A stretch of 64,000 nucleotides of DNA from Rhodospirillales bacterium (lineage in GTDB: Bacteria; Pseudomonadota; Alphaproteobacteria; Rhodospirillales; Shumkoniaceae). This document shows, piece after piece, positions 49,850 through 59,259 of this stretch. Under the pieces are notes generated by a model. It did not search any database. It was not told the origin of the DNA and saw nothing but the letters and a program-made list of their open reading frames with translations. Position 1 is the first letter of the stretch. Each line of letters opens with the position of its first letter. The stretch lies in NCBI GenBank assembly GCA_018432935.1, contig JAHDSF010000021.1, positions 1-64,000 on the forward strand. The letters are read 5' to 3'. Made by a program: the position numbers and the translations under genes.

Positions 49850-50004
49850 AGGAACGGGTGCGTGTGCTTGCGCGAGAACGTCAGGATCCCCGCACCGTCA
49901 GGCAGCGCGACATCGACGTCCTGCCGTGAATCCCACGAGCAGTAGGTGACCTGGGCGGACAGCGAGAGGGTGATGCCGAGGAGCCAGCGGCGGGTGCGGG
50001 ACAT
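49850..50004 (-). pseudogene. Duplicated 5' fragment of the 50.9-52.0 kb gene
   Basis: The minus-strand frame from ATG 50004 (MSRTRRWLLGITLSLSAQVT) matches the start of the 353-residue protein at 50934-51995 (MSRIRRWLIGIALSLSALVT) over about 51 codons. The nucleotide match is near-identical, without gaps, at a constant offset of 1991 bases. It ends abruptly at about 49850, where the two diverge, so only the membrane anchor and first part are duplicated. The stretch 49474-49849 has no gene that I can support. Confidence 0.8.
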
Positions 50005-50112
50005 GGCGGTGCAAAGATTACCTATGATCGCATTTCTATATACAGATATCACCTTCGGCGGGTGTTGTCTGCGAAAAGGCCACGCAGACGCATGCCCAAC
50101 CATTTCCAGTTC

Positions 50113-50136
50113 GGTACTGTGTCCACGGAACTCCCC
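50113..50136. repeat. Left arm of an imperfect inverted repeat
   Basis: This 24-base stretch is an imperfect inverse of 50899-50922 (18 of 24 positions by hand). The pair brackets the orphan gene at 50238-50891. The wording (TGTCC, GAATTC-like cores) recalls flanks seen near REP transposases. Confidence 0.45.
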
Positions 50137-50237
50137 AAGACCACCAAAAAGCGTGATTATGTTGCCGTATTTTCGCAATGAGGGTATTCTGGATGTGTAT
50201 GAGTCCGCCCTTCAACGATTGTAAACGCGGGATAGAC

Positions 50238-50891
50238 ATGATTGGTCGGCTGCTTTGCCTCGCGGTGCTCATGAGCATCGCCGCCGTCTCTTCCGGAGCG
50301 CGAGCCGGCGGAAAAGTGGACGATGTACCGCGTCCCGATCCGAACGGCCGCTGGCGGTACATCACGACCGATGACGCGACCTCGGACAGCGACTGCATCG
50401 GCCGCGTGGTGAGCCCCATGTGCGCGCTGGAAACGTATCTCGCCGGACTGCTCCGAGATGACGGCGCCCTCGTGGACATCGCGTTTAACGAGCGACCGGG
50501 TACCCATCGGTCCGAGACCCCGCGGCCCGGCTGGAAGCTGAAGTTCCGCGTCGACCTCGTCGAGGTTCTCTCCGAAAAGGACATCCCGGACTGGTGGGAG
50601 CCTCGATTGACGAGAGAGGAAGAAGAAGACCCGGAAGAGCCGCGCAACCATTGGCGGTGGCGGGATCCCATGCACCGGCGGCTCATGCCCGGTGATGTTC
50701 GCGTCCAGTTCAGGTCGCTCGTGTGCTACCCTCCCAGATGTCAGCCGATCGCCGAGGCGAGCAAGGGCTATGCAGTGCTCAGGAGGAACGGCGATCGGTG
50801 GTATGTGGAAATCTACGATGAGCCGCGCGATTGGCCGTTCCCCGGCTATCCGCTCGCGAAGCGGCGATACTACCCGGCCCAGGCGAAGTGA
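50238..50891 (+). CDS. Exported protein, unknown function
   Basis: A 217-residue protein. From ATG 50238 a signal peptide (MIGRLLCLAVLMSIAAVSSG, cleavage near ARA) leads to an acidic, Trp-rich mature part with a Cys pair (DCIGRVVSPMCAL) and another (VCYPPRCQP), so disulfides are likely. RLTREEEEDPEEP is a charged linker. I do not recognise it. It sits between a duplicated gene fragment and the gene it came from, bracketed by imperfect inverted repeats. Confidence 0.7.
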   Translation: MIGRLLCLAVLMSIAAVSSGARAGGKVDDVPRPDPNGRWRYITTDDATSDSDCIGRVVSPMCALETYLAGLLRDDGALVDIAFNERPGTHRSETPRPGWKLKFRVDLVEVLSEKDIPDWWEPRLTREEEEDPEEPRNHWRWRDPMHRRLMPGDVRVQFRSLVCYPPRCQPIAEASKGYAVLRRNGDRWYVEIYDEPRDWPFPGYPLAKRRYYPAQAK

Positions 50892-50898
50892 CGCATGC

Positions 50899-50922
50899 GG
50901 GGAATTCTGGGGACATGATACC
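50899..50922. repeat. Right arm of an imperfect inverted repeat
   Basis: It is the partner of 50113-50136. The stretch includes GGAATTCTGGGGACA, a wording I associate with REP-transposase flanks. It ends 7 bases after the exported-protein stop and just before the neighbouring minus-strand gene. Confidence 0.45.
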
Positions 50923-50933
50923 GATTGACCGCC

Positions 50934-51995
50934 TCACGGCGCGGTAGACTCTGCGGCCAGCCACTTGGTATCCGGCCACGTCGGGATTGTCCCCAATGTA
51001 ATGGGCTGTTCCCGCTGCAGCACTTCGGGCACGGGAAGGACCGGAGGAATTGGCCCGGCGTCGTTCCGCACCTGGTACTCGTGCCCTCGCCAGGCGACGT
51101 TGATTCTCCCCTGCAGTTCGTTTTCGACCGAAATCATGAACTGCGGCCCGACCCCGTGGTAACCGTACAGATGAAAGGCCCGCGCCTGGCGGAGGTCCAG
51201 CACGATGCAGTCGGTCTGCGACTCGAAGAGCCCGCGCTCGAACTGACCGAACTGGAGAAAGGGACCCGCTCCTTCTTGTGCGGGGTAGAGCGAGACCGTT
51301 GTCGCGTACGACCCGGAGAGGTCGTCCGCGAACCAGCTCCTGACCTGGATACCTTGAGGGTTGGTCACCTGCACCCAATGCTCGTGCCGCTGGTCCAGCG
51401 GGTGTGGCCGTTTGACTATCGTGAACGACCACGACGTGCCCGGAACGGCGATGCTTTCCGAGACGATCTGCCGCGTCAGCCTGAGGTCCCGGGGCATCTC
51501 GCTGCCCGGGACGAACCGCAGCCCCGGCTCAGTCGGGTGGTCGTCGATGCGGCCCAGGTACTGCCACTCATGGGAGGCGGGCAGGTCGGCATCATCGCAG
51601 AAGGGTTGCGGCACTGTGGTGGAGTCGGTCCATTGCCCTCCCACGGCGAGGCAGCCGCGGCCGATGTTGGCCCAGGTCCAGCGGCCATCGTCCTCGAGCA
51701 TCACGAAGGGGCCGTTGCCGTCCGCCGCCGGCTGCCACTGCACCAGCACGACCGTGCGGCCGCCGTAGTTGGGCGTGATGTCGCTCTCGATGTCGCGGCC
51801 ATCGGCCAGCCGCAGGCGGACCGCGTAGTCGTACTCGGCCAGGAACAGGTGCGTGTGCCTGCGCGAGAACGTCAGGACCCCGGCGCCGTCGGGCAGCGCG
51901 ACGTCGACGCCCTCCCACGAATCCCACGAGCAATAGGTGACCAGGGCGGACAGCGAGAGGGCGATGCCGATGAGCCAGCGGCGGATTCGGGACAT
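50934..51995 (-). CDS. Membrane-anchored protein, unknown function
   Basis: A 353-residue protein with an N-terminal anchor or signal (residues 5-25, RRWLIGIALSLSALVTYCSW) and a large extracytoplasmic part rich in Trp, Pro and Gly (VVLVQWQPAADGNG; CLAVGGQWTDSTT). I see no catalytic motif. The start was chosen at the ATG before the anchor. Its first 155 bases were copied 2 kb away (49850-50004), so the locus was duplicated and partly lost. Confidence 0.72.
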   Translation of the reverse strand: MSRIRRWLIGIALSLSALVTYCSWDSWEGVDVALPDGAGVLTFSRRHTHLFLAEYDYAVRLRLADGRDIESDITPNYGGRTVVLVQWQPAADGNGPFVMLEDDGRWTWANIGRGCLAVGGQWTDSTTVPQPFCDDADLPASHEWQYLGRIDDHPTEPGLRFVPGSEMPRDLRLTRQIVSESIAVPGTSWSFTIVKRPHPLDQRHEHWVQVTNPQGIQVRSWFADDLSGSYATTVSLYPAQEGAGPFLQFGQFERGLFESQTDCIVLDLRQARAFHLYGYHGVGPQFMISVENELQGRINVAWRGHEYQVRNDAGPIPPVLPVPEVLQREQPITLGTIPTWPDTKWLAAESTAP

Positions 51996-52245
51996 GGCAC
52001 AATCAATTATTTATGGTAGCAATTATGTAAGATAATACAATCTGATCCGCGGCCTGTCGAGAACCAAGCACCTATGCTTCAGGCTGTGGATCAGGAGCGA
52101 TCCGTCATCTATTATTGCAGGTTGAGAAACCTTTACGGCGCACCTTCGTGAAGCCGCGGCGTCTGCCGGAATGGTCCTGGCCGGGCGGGAGCTCAACGGC
52201 CTCGCTCGGGAGCTGAATATAAACTAGTCGGAGGGGGGACCTGCC

Positions 52246-53361
52246 TTGCGTACTCTTCGTGTTGCGGTTGCCTGCGTGGTCATGAGCAGCTGCGTCACAA
52301 CTCAGCACGAACCTGCTGAGTCCGAAGCGGTGAAGGCGGAACGTTTGCTCCAGATGGAGATGGTGTACCGGAAAGACAGGGAGGATGAGATCCGTCTGAA
52401 ACGTGTGTATCACCCGATCGTCCGCGCAGCGGCTCCGGCGTGTGGTGATCGGACGGTTTATGACTCCGGATACAGGACAATGGTCATGATGAAGGGCGCA
52501 GACACTGTTGAGGTGGAGGCCGCCCGCCGGGTCTATGGTGCAACGGAACGGGGGCCCGTTGTTTACGCTGTGGCTCCGGGTTCGCCCGCGGAGACCGCGG
52601 GGATGATGTTGGGCGATACCGTTCTTGCCATCGATGGTTGGCCTCTTCCGGCCATTAACGGTCCGCCGATGTCGGACAGAGAGATTGGACTCTGGCGGGG
52701 CAAGTCCAGCAACGACAAGGGGGTCTTGCGTCTACTCCGCGGTGACCAAGAGTTTGAGGTCTCTTTGACTGGTCAGCTTATATGTGAGGTCCACGCCACA
52801 GTCATACCTCATAGCCGAATCCGAGCCTCCACCAATGGATCTACAATCAGGCTGACCAGCGCCATGCTGGATTTCGCGAGAACCGACGACGAACTCGCAA
52901 TCGTCGTGGGACACGAACTCGCGCACGCGATCCTCCTGAACACGAGAAGACCGGCCTCCGACCCGATCTTCACCGCTCTCCGTAGCACCATGAGCAGGTC
53001 GCTGACGACTGTGAGCAGGTCGTCGGCAACGCAACGTCCGAGCCGACCGGGATCTGTGGATGCCGAGAAGGAGGCTGATGCTCTGGGCACAGTGTTCGCC
53101 GCATGGGCCGGCTACGACGCGAGCGTCGCCCCGAACTTCTGGCGCCGGATGGCAGTGGCCAATCCGGGCTCGATCCAACCACACGGGGGCCCTCACCCGA
53201 GCACGCCGGAGCGCTTCGTCGCGCTCGAGGCGCTTCTCGGGCACCTACAGGCGAAGCAAACGAATGGGGTGTCACTACTGCCTGGATACAAGGATCCTGA
53301 CACGATGTTTCTTCTGGGTAGTCCTAGGCCAATTCTTGCCCCGACGTCCCCGCCGCCTTAG
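52246..53361 (+). CDS. Lipoprotein with PDZ and M48-type protease domains
   Basis: A 371-residue exported lipoprotein. The start is TTG 52246 with a strong GGAGGGGGG ribosome site; the lipobox is VVMSSC (Cys16). It follows the same order as the first half of the 45.4 kb protein: CVTTQ near the lipid site, ATERGPVVYAV (PDZ-like), HELAH (223-227) and AEKEADALG as the third-ligand motif. It ends without a SUMF domain. Codon use looks less GC-rich than the core genes nearby. The 250 bases upstream (51996-52245) hold no gene. Confidence 0.82.
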   Translation: MRTLRVAVACVVMSSCVTTQHEPAESEAVKAERLLQMEMVYRKDREDEIRLKRVYHPIVRAAAPACGDRTVYDSGYRTMVMMKGADTVEVEAARRVYGATERGPVVYAVAPGSPAETAGMMLGDTVLAIDGWPLPAINGPPMSDREIGLWRGKSSNDKGVLRLLRGDQEFEVSLTGQLICEVHATVIPHSRIRASTNGSTIRLTSAMLDFARTDDELAIVVGHELAHAILLNTRRPASDPIFTALRSTMSRSLTTVSRSSATQRPSRPGSVDAEKEADALGTVFAAWAGYDASVAPNFWRRMAVANPGSIQPHGGPHPSTPERFVALEALLGHLQAKQTNGVSLLPGYKDPDTMFLLGSPRPILAPTSPPP

Positions 53362-53483
53362 TATCGGCCCAACCGAGGGGGCGCGGGCAACGACGGCGCG
53401 CAGTTGCCCCATCCCGCAATACTAGAGTCAGCCGGTATCGCTCGGTGAGGCGTTGTCGCGCCCCATCGAGCGTTCGCATCCTC

Positions 53484-53513
53484 TTGACTCCCCCCTCTCC
53501 CCCCGCCTACAGT
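53484..53513 (+). promoter_or_regulatory. Candidate sigma-70 promoter of ffh
   Basis: TTGACT and TACAGT lie 18 bases apart, about 90 bases before the ffh ATG, in an otherwise pyrimidine-rich stretch. It is correctly oriented and well matched. Confidence 0.55.
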
Positions 53514-53546
53514 CCCACCCCTGCTTTCGTGGCCCTACGGGGCTCC

Positions 53547-53580
53547 GCCAGTCCGCGAGTTTCGCGCACTGGCGCTTTTT
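53547..53580 (+). promoter_or_regulatory. Terminator-like hairpin in the ffh leader
   Basis: GCCAGTCCGCGAG and a near-complementary arm form about a 12-bp stem with one mismatch, followed by GCTTTTT. It lies between the candidate promoter and the ffh start (22 bases away). An RNA family upstream of ffh in alphaproteobacteria has, as I recall, been described; I cannot tell if this is one. Confidence 0.55.
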
Positions 53581-53602
53581 CGTGGTAGCGCGGGGAGTGC
53601 GC

Positions 53603-54970
53603 ATGTTCGAGACCTTGAGCGGCCGGCTGGGCGGGATCTTCGACAAGCTTCGCAAGCGCGGAGCGTTGTCCGAGGACGACGTCAACGCCGCGCTGCGCGA
53701 GATCCGGATCGCGCTCCTGGAAGCCGACGTCGCGCTGCCGGTGGTCAAGGACTTCGTCGAAGGCGTGCGCGTCCGCGCCGTCGGGCAGGAGGTGCTGCGC
53801 TCGGTCACGCCCGGCCAGATGGTGGTCAAGATCGTCCACGACCACCTGATCGAGACCCTGGGCGGGCTGGAGCCGGTCGCCCTCGACATCGGGCAGTCGC
53901 CGCCGACCGCGATCCTGATGGTCGGCCTGCAGGGCTCGGGCAAGACCACCACCGCGGCCAAGATCGCGCTACGGCTGCGCAAGCGCGAGAACCGCAAGGT
54001 CCTGCTCGCCTCGCTCGACGTCTACCGCCCCGCCGCCCAGCAGCAGCTCCAGGTGCTGGCGGGCCAGGTCGAGGTGCCGATGCTGCCGCCGATCCTCGGC
54101 GAGCGCCCGGTCGCGATCGCCAAGCGGGCGATGGCCAAGGGCCGCGTCGAGGGCTTCGACGTCGTCATCCTGGATACCGCCGGCCGCCTCCACATCGACC
54201 AGGAGCTGATGGCCGAGGTGGCCGAGGTGCGCGCCGTCACAAGCCCGCGCGAGACCCTCCTGGTCGCCGACGCCATGACCGGCCAGGATGCCGTCAACAT
54301 CGCCCGCGAGTTCAACCAGAAGGTCGGCGTCACCGGCCTGGTGCTGACCCGGGTCGACGGCGACGCCCGCGGCGGCGCGGCGCTTTCCATGCGCGCCGTC
54401 ACCGGCTGCCCGATCAAGCTGATGGGCGTCGGCGAGAAGACGGACGACCTCGAGGCCTTCCAGGCCGAACGGGTGGCGGGCCGGATCCTCGGCATGGGCG
54501 ACGTGGTCGGCCTGGTCGAGAAGGCCGCCGAGCACGTCGAGCGCGAGGACGCCGAGAAGATGGCGGCCAAGCTGCGCAAGGGCGAGTTCTCGCTCGAGGA
54601 TTTGCGCGACCAGCTCCGCCAGCTGCGCAAGATGGGCAGCATGGAAGGCCTGCTGGGGATGATCCCGGGCATCGGCAAGATCAAGAACCAGATCGCCCAG
54701 GCCAACCTCGACGACAAGCTGATCCCGCGCCAGGAGGCGATCATCAACGCGATGACCAAGGCCGAGCGGCGCAACCCGAAGGTGCTCAACGCCTCGCGCC
54801 GCCGCCGCATCGCCGCCGGCTCGGGCACCACGGTGCAGGACGTCAACCGTCTGCTGAAGCAGTACCAGCAGATGAGCGACATGATGAAGCGGATGGGCAA
54901 GATGGGCGGCAAGGGGCTGTTCGGCCGCGGCGGCATGATGCCGCCCCCGGGCATGCCGCCGTTCCGGTGA
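53603..54970 (+). CDS. ffh: Signal recognition particle protein Ffh
   Basis: The SRP54 GTPase that binds signal sequences with 4.5S RNA; partner of FtsY at 39.4 kb. From ATG 53603 (GGGGAG upstream) it has 455 residues. The NG domain shows VGLQGSGKTTTAAKIA, LASLDVYRPAA, LDTAGRLHID and TRVDGDARGG; the Met-rich M domain (about 310-440) contains RRRRIAAGSGTTVQDVNRLL and ends in Gly/Met/Pro. It is the first gene of the SRP-ribosomal run. Confidence 0.97.
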   Translation: MFETLSGRLGGIFDKLRKRGALSEDDVNAALREIRIALLEADVALPVVKDFVEGVRVRAVGQEVLRSVTPGQMVVKIVHDHLIETLGGLEPVALDIGQSPPTAILMVGLQGSGKTTTAAKIALRLRKRENRKVLLASLDVYRPAAQQQLQVLAGQVEVPMLPPILGERPVAIAKRAMAKGRVEGFDVVILDTAGRLHIDQELMAEVAEVRAVTSPRETLLVADAMTGQDAVNIAREFNQKVGVTGLVLTRVDGDARGGAALSMRAVTGCPIKLMGVGEKTDDLEAFQAERVAGRILGMGDVVGLVEKAAEHVEREDAEKMAAKLRKGEFSLEDLRDQLRQLRKMGSMEGLLGMIPGIGKIKNQIAQANLDDKLIPRQEAIINAMTKAERRNPKVLNASRRRRIAAGSGTTVQDVNRLLKQYQQMSDMMKRMGKMGGKGLFGRGGMMPPPGMPPFR

Positions 54971-55007
54971 TGGCCATGGCGACGCACCATCAACCTGGGA
55001 TGTCGCT

Positions 55008-55037
55008 CCCTCTCCCCCCTGTCCAGGGCGGAGAGGG
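55008..55037. repeat. CTCTCC/GGAGAG palindrome after ffh
   Basis: CCCTCTCC and GGAGAGGG face each other with a short GC-rich loop, between ffh and the VOC gene. It is of the same type as the palindromes at 8153 and 57709. Confidence 0.55.
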
Positions 55038-55061
55038 CACCATGGCGAGGAGGGATCCCTC

Positions 55062-55463
55062 ATGATCGACCACATGTCCGTGACCGTGTTCGACATCGCC
55101 CGCAGCGTCGCCTTCTACGACACCGCGCTGAAGGCGCTCGGCTTCGGCCGGGCGATGGAGTTCACCGCCCCCGACGGCAGCTACCGGGGGGTCGGCTACG
55201 GGCCCGGCGACAAGCCGGTGTTCTGGCTGGGCGCCCACCTGAAGGAGCGCCAGCCGGTGACGCCGATGCCGGGCTTCCACGTCGCCTTCCAGGCGGCGGG
55301 CCGGGCCGACGTCGATGCGTTCTACGCCGCCGCGATCGAGGCCGGCGGGCGCGACAACGGCGCCCCGGGCCTGCGGCCGCACTACCATCCCAACTACTAC
55401 GCCGCCTTCGTCATCGACCCCGACGGCCACCACCTCGAGGCCGTCTGCCACCGGGCGGAATGA
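55062..55463 (+). CDS. VOC-family (glyoxalase-like) protein
   Basis: A 133-residue metal-binding fold protein. MIDHMSVTVFDIARSVAFYD is the first beta-alpha unit with its His, and DPDGHHLEAVC near the end gives the last ligand Glu. The substrate is unknown. It lies between ffh and rpsP. Confidence 0.88.
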   Translation: MIDHMSVTVFDIARSVAFYDTALKALGFGRAMEFTAPDGSYRGVGYGPGDKPVFWLGAHLKERQPVTPMPGFHVAFQAAGRADVDAFYAAAIEAGGRDNGAPGLRPHYHPNYYAAFVIDPDGHHLEAVCHRAE

Positions 55464-55502
55464 AGGCTATCGGTATCACCTGAGGAAAGGACCTGAACCA
55501 CC

Positions 55503-55889
55503 ATGTCACTGCGCATCCGTCTGTCCCGCGCCGGCGCCAAGAAGCGTCCCTACCACCGCATCGTGGTCGCCGATTCCCGCAGCCCGCGGGACGGCCGCTT
55601 CATCGAGCGGATCGGCTCGTACAACCCGATGGTGCCGAAGGACCATCCGGACCGCTTCAACCTCGACGTCGAGCGCTTCAAGCACTGGGTCGCCAACGGC
55701 GCGGTGCCCAGCGACCGGGTGGCGCGGCTGGCCAGCGCCCTCGGCCTCTGCGAGAAGCCGAAGGTGCCCGAGCAGACCAAGAAGAACCAGCCGAAGGCGA
55801 AAGCCCAGGAGCGCGCCAAGGCGCACGCCGAGGCTGCCGCCGCCGCCGCGGCCGCCCCTGCCGAGGCGCCGGCCGAGGCTTCGGCCTGA
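55503..55889 (+). CDS. rpsP: 30S ribosomal protein S16
   Basis: A 128-residue S16. The core [20 protein letters not shown] and [20 protein letters not shown] matches; an Ala/Lys-rich extension of about 40 residues follows residue 85, as in many alphaproteobacteria. It heads rpsP-rimM-trmD-rplS. Confidence 0.97.
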   Translation: MSLRIRLSRAGAKKRPYHRIVVADSRSPRDGRFIERIGSYNPMVPKDHPDRFNLDVERFKHWVANGAVPSDRVARLASALGLCEKPKVPEQTKKNQPKAKAQERAKAHAEAAAAAAAAPAEAPAEASA

Positions 55890-55909
55890 GCCGGGGCTGA
55901 GAGGGCGCG

Positions 55910-56440
55910 ATGATGGCAGGCCGCGAAGCCGCGCAGGACTCGCCGCTCGCCGAGGTCGGCGTGATCGCCGGCCCGCGCGGGCTGAAGGGCGAGGTCTGGG
56001 TGCGCTGCTTCACGGCCGATCCGGCAGGCATCACCGGCTACGGGCCGCTGGTCGACGAGGCCGGTCGTACCGTCACCCTGCAAGTGCTGGAGACGGGCAG
56101 GGACAAGGTGCTGGCGCGCATCGACGGCTGCGCGGACAGGACCGCGGCGGAGGCCCTGGCGGGGACCCGGCTGTTCGTGCCGAAGTCCGCCTTCGGGCCG
56201 CTGGCGGAGGACGAGTTCCTCCATGCCGACCTGGTCGGGCTGGCGGCGGAGACGGTGACGGGCGACAGCCTGGGCCGGGTGGTCGCGGTGCAGAACTTCG
56301 GCGCCGGCGACCTCCTGGAGGTGGGCGTCGAAGCGGGCGGCACAGTCCTGGTGCCGTTCACCAGGGCCGTGGTGCCACAGGTGGATCTTGCGGCGGGCAG
56401 GGTCGTCATTGACCCGCCGCCGGGGCTGATCGGTGAGTGA
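55910..56440 (+). CDS. rimM: Ribosome maturation factor RimM
   Basis: It assists 30S assembly by binding S19. The 176 residues contain [18 protein letters not shown] and the PRC-barrel end [19 protein letters not shown]. Its TGA overlaps the trmD ATG by one base (TGATG). Confidence 0.95.
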   Translation: MMAGREAAQDSPLAEVGVIAGPRGLKGEVWVRCFTADPAGITGYGPLVDEAGRTVTLQVLETGRDKVLARIDGCADRTAAEALAGTRLFVPKSAFGPLAEDEFLHADLVGLAAETVTGDSLGRVVAVQNFGAGDLLEVGVEAGGTVLVPFTRAVVPQVDLAAGRVVIDPPPGLIGE

Positions 56441-57180
56441 TGGGCGAGCAGGCGAAGATCTGGACCGCGAAGGTCCTGACCCTGTTCCCGGAAATGTTCC
56501 CGGGGCCGCTCGGCTGCTCGCTTGCCGGCAAGGCCCTGCAGGACGCCCTGTGGCGGCTGGAGACGCTCGACATCCGCGGCTTCGCCACCGACCGCCACCG
56601 CACCGTCGACGACTCTCCGTTCGGGGGCGGCGCCGGGATGGTGATGCGGCCGGATGTGGTCGACGAGGCGATCGGCCATGCGCTCGCCTCTGCGCCCGAA
56701 CTGCCGCTGGTCTTCCTGACGCCGCGCGGCCGTCCGCTCGACCAGGATCTGGTGCGCGGCTTCGCGGCCGGCCCCGGGGTGGTCCTGTTGTGCGGCCGCT
56801 ACGAGGGCATCGACCAGCGGGTAATCGAGGCGCGGGCTCCGCTGGAGGTCAGCCTCGGCGACTTCGTGCTGTCCGGCGGCGAGCCGGCGGCGATCGCGCT
56901 GCTCGACGCCTGCGTGCGGCTGCTGCCGGGCGTCATCGGCAAGGAGACCTCGCTCGACGAGGAAAGCTTCGAACGGGGGCTCCTGGAATACCCCCACTAC
57001 ACGCGCCCTGCGGTTTGGCAGGGACGCGCGGTGCCGGAGATCCTGGTCTCCGGCCACCACGAACGGGTTCGCGCCTGGCGGCTAGGCCAGGCCGAGGCTT
57101 TGACCCGCGACCGCCGGCCGGACCTGTGGGCCCGCTACGCCGACGGCCGCGGCCAACCGAATCAGACGACGAAAGGGTAG
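56440..57180 (+). CDS. trmD: tRNA (guanine37-N1)-methyltransferase
   Basis: It forms m1G37 in tRNA, preventing frameshifts. The 246 residues have the trefoil-knot motifs [11 protein letters not shown] and [13 protein letters not shown], plus [14 protein letters not shown] chose ATG 56440, overlapping the rimM stop; a GTG codon sits directly before it. Confidence 0.97.
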   Translation: MGEQAKIWTAKVLTLFPEMFPGPLGCSLAGKALQDALWRLETLDIRGFATDRHRTVDDSPFGGGAGMVMRPDVVDEAIGHALASAPELPLVFLTPRGRPLDQDLVRGFAAGPGVVLLCGRYEGIDQRVIEARAPLEVSLGDFVLSGGEPAAIALLDACVRLLPGVIGKETSLDEESFERGLLEYPHYTRPAVWQGRAVPEILVSGHHERVRAWRLGQAEALTRDRRPDLWARYADGRGQPNQTTKG

Positions 57181-57184
57181 TGTC

Positions 57185-57691
57185 ATGAACATCATCGAAC
57201 AGATCGAGAAGGAAGAGGTCGCGCGGCTCACCGGCGAGCGCCCGGTGCCCGAGTTCGCGCCCGGCGACACCGTCAAGGTCAACGTGAAGGTGGTCGAGGG
57301 CGAGCGCGAGCGCGTCCAGACCTACGAGGGCATCTGCATCGCCCGCAAGAACGACGGCCTCAACTCGTCGTTTACGGTGCGCAAGATCTCGTACGGCGAG
57401 GGCGTCGAGCGTGTATTCCCGCTGTACTCGCCGAACGTCGCTTCGGTCGAGGTGGTGCGTCGCGGCGACGTCCGCCGGGCCAAGCTCTATTATCTGCGCG
57501 GCCGTACCGGCAAGTCGGCCCGCATCTCGGAGAAGACCTACGGCTACTCGGCCAAGCTCGCCGCTGCCGAGCGCCAGACGATGCTGCAGGAGAAGGAAGA
57601 GGCCAAGGCCAAGGCTCTGGCCGGCTCCGCGAAGAAGGCGGAAGCCGCCGAGCAGGCCGCCGCGGAAGCCCCGGCGGACAAGGCCGAGTGA
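57185..57691 (+). CDS. rplS: 50S ribosomal protein L19
   Basis: A 168-residue L19. [20 protein letters not shown] and [15 protein letters not shown] are typical; a Lys/Ala/Glu-rich tail beyond residue 125 is an extension not seen in short L19 proteins. It ends the ribosomal run, 4 bases after trmD. Confidence 0.97.
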   Translation: MNIIEQIEKEEVARLTGERPVPEFAPGDTVKVNVKVVEGERERVQTYEGICIARKNDGLNSSFTVRKISYGEGVERVFPLYSPNVASVEVVRRGDVRRAKLYYLRGRTGKSARISEKTYGYSAKLAAAERQTMLQEKEEAKAKALAGSAKKAEAAEQAAAEAPADKAE

Positions 57692-57708
57692 GGCCAGGTG
57701 CGGGGTGC

Positions 57709-57802
57709 CCCCTCACCCCAACCCTCTCCCCCGGTGGGGGCGAGGGGTTCTGGCTTGCGTTCCCTCGCCCCGCGTCGGCGGGGAGAGGGACAGGGTGAGG
57801 GG
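57709..57802. repeat. Dispersed CCTCACCC-type inverted-repeat element
   Basis: Left arm 57709-57730 and right arm 57781-57802 match at 19 of 22 positions as inverted repeats (CCCCTCACCC...CCCTCTCCC). The middle forms a second hairpin. Elements with this wording are common between alphaproteobacterial genes. It fills the rplS-leuC gap and could act as a terminator for the ribosomal operon. Confidence 0.7.
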
Positions 57803-57838
57803 ATCTCGGGGCCGGTTGAGTAAGAGGGAGCTGACACG

Positions 57839-59248
57839 ATGGCGAAGCCGCGCACGCTGTTCGACAAGATCTGGCAGTCCCACCTGGTCGACGTCCAGGA
57901 GGACGGCACCGCCGTGCTCTACATCGACCGCCACATCGTGCACGAGGTGACCAGCCCGCAGGCCTTCGAAGGGTTGCGCATGGCCGGCCGCAAGGTGCGC
58001 CGCCCCGAGGCCACGCTGGCGGTCGCCGACCACAACGTGCCGACCACCGACCGCTCGAAGGGGATCGCCGACGCCGAAAGCCGGATCCAGGTCGAGACCC
58101 TCGACCGCAACGCTGCCGAGTTCGGCGTACCCTACTTCTCGATGAGCGACGAGCGGCAGGGCATCTGCCACATCATCGGTCCCGAGCAGGGGTTCACCCA
58201 GCCCGGCACGACGATCGTCTGCGGCGACTCCCACACCGCCACGCACGGCGCTTTCGGCGCGCTCGCCTTCGGCATCGGCACCTCCGAGGTCGAGCATGTG
58301 CTGGCCACCCAGACGCTGCTGCAGCGCCCGGCCAGGAACATGCGGGTGTCGGTCGACGGCGACCTGCCGTTCGGGGTGACGGCGAAGGACCTCATCCTCG
58401 CCATCATCGGCGCCATGGGCACCGCCGGCGGCACCGGCCACGTCGTCGAGTATGCCGGCAAGGCGATCCGCGGCCTGTCGATGGAAGGCCGCATGACGGT
58501 CTGCAACATGACCATCGAGGGTGGGGCGCGGGCCGGCATCGTCGCCCCGGACGAGACCACCTTCGCCTACCTCAAGGGCCGGCCGCTGGCGCCGAAGGCG
58601 GAACACTGGGAAGCCGCCGTCGCCTACTGGAAGACCCTGGTCTCGGACGAGGGCGCGACCTACGACAAGGAGGTGCGGCTCAACGCCGCCGAGATCGCGC
58701 CGCAGGTCACCTGGGGCACCAGCCCGGAGGACGTGCTGCCGATCACCGCGGCGGTGCCCGATCCGGCGAGCGCGCCGAGCGAGGACAAGCAGCGGGCAAT
58801 GGTCCGCGCGCTCGAGTACATGGGGCTCAATCCCGGCATCCCGTTGCGGGACGTCGCGATCGACCGCGTCTTCATCGGCTCGTGCACCAACGGGCGCATC
58901 GAAGACCTGCGCGCTGCCGCTGCCGTGGCCAAGGGGCGCAAAGTGGCGGCCCACGTCGGCGCCATGGTGGTGCCCGGCTCCGGCCTGGTGAAGGCGCAGG
59001 CCGAGGCCGAGGGCCTCGACCGCATCTTCGTCGAGGCCGGCTTCGAGTGGCGCGAGCCCGGCTGCTCGATGTGCCTGGCGATGAATGCCGACCGCCTCGA
59101 GCCCGGCGAGCGCTGCGCCTCGACCTCGAACCGCAACTTTGAGGGCCGCCAGGGCCGCGGCGGGCGCACCCACCTGATGAGCCCTGCCATGGCCGCCGCC
59201 GCCGCCGTCACCGGCCGGCTGACGGACGTGCGTGAGATCATGAAGTAG
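57839..59248 (+). CDS. leuC: 3-isopropylmalate dehydratase large subunit
   Basis: It isomerises isopropylmalate in leucine synthesis with a [4Fe-4S] cluster. At 469 residues it fits. Cluster cysteines are in [12 protein letters not shown] and [25 protein letters not shown] is diagnostic. It leads leuC-leuD-leuB, with AGAGGGAG before the ATG. Confidence 0.97.
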   Translation: MAKPRTLFDKIWQSHLVDVQEDGTAVLYIDRHIVHEVTSPQAFEGLRMAGRKVRRPEATLAVADHNVPTTDRSKGIADAESRIQVETLDRNAAEFGVPYFSMSDERQGICHIIGPEQGFTQPGTTIVCGDSHTATHGAFGALAFGIGTSEVEHVLATQTLLQRPARNMRVSVDGDLPFGVTAKDLILAIIGAMGTAGGTGHVVEYAGKAIRGLSMEGRMTVCNMTIEGGARAGIVAPDETTFAYLKGRPLAPKAEHWEAAVAYWKTLVSDEGATYDKEVRLNAAEIAPQVTWGTSPEDVLPITAAVPDPASAPSEDKQRAMVRALEYMGLNPGIPLRDVAIDRVFIGSCTNGRIEDLRAAAAVAKGRKVAAHVGAMVVPGSGLVKAQAEAEGLDRIFVEAGFEWREPGCSMCLAMNADRLEPGERCASTSNRNFEGRQGRGGRTHLMSPAMAAAAAVTGRLTDVREIMK

Positions 59249-59259
59249 GGGAGACCGTC

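Noticed and set aside
49657..49929. 90-codon plus-strand open frame antisense to the duplicated fragment
   Set aside because: Part of it is the antisense of a known duplicated sequence, no ribosome site is visible and I recognise no family; it may be chance.
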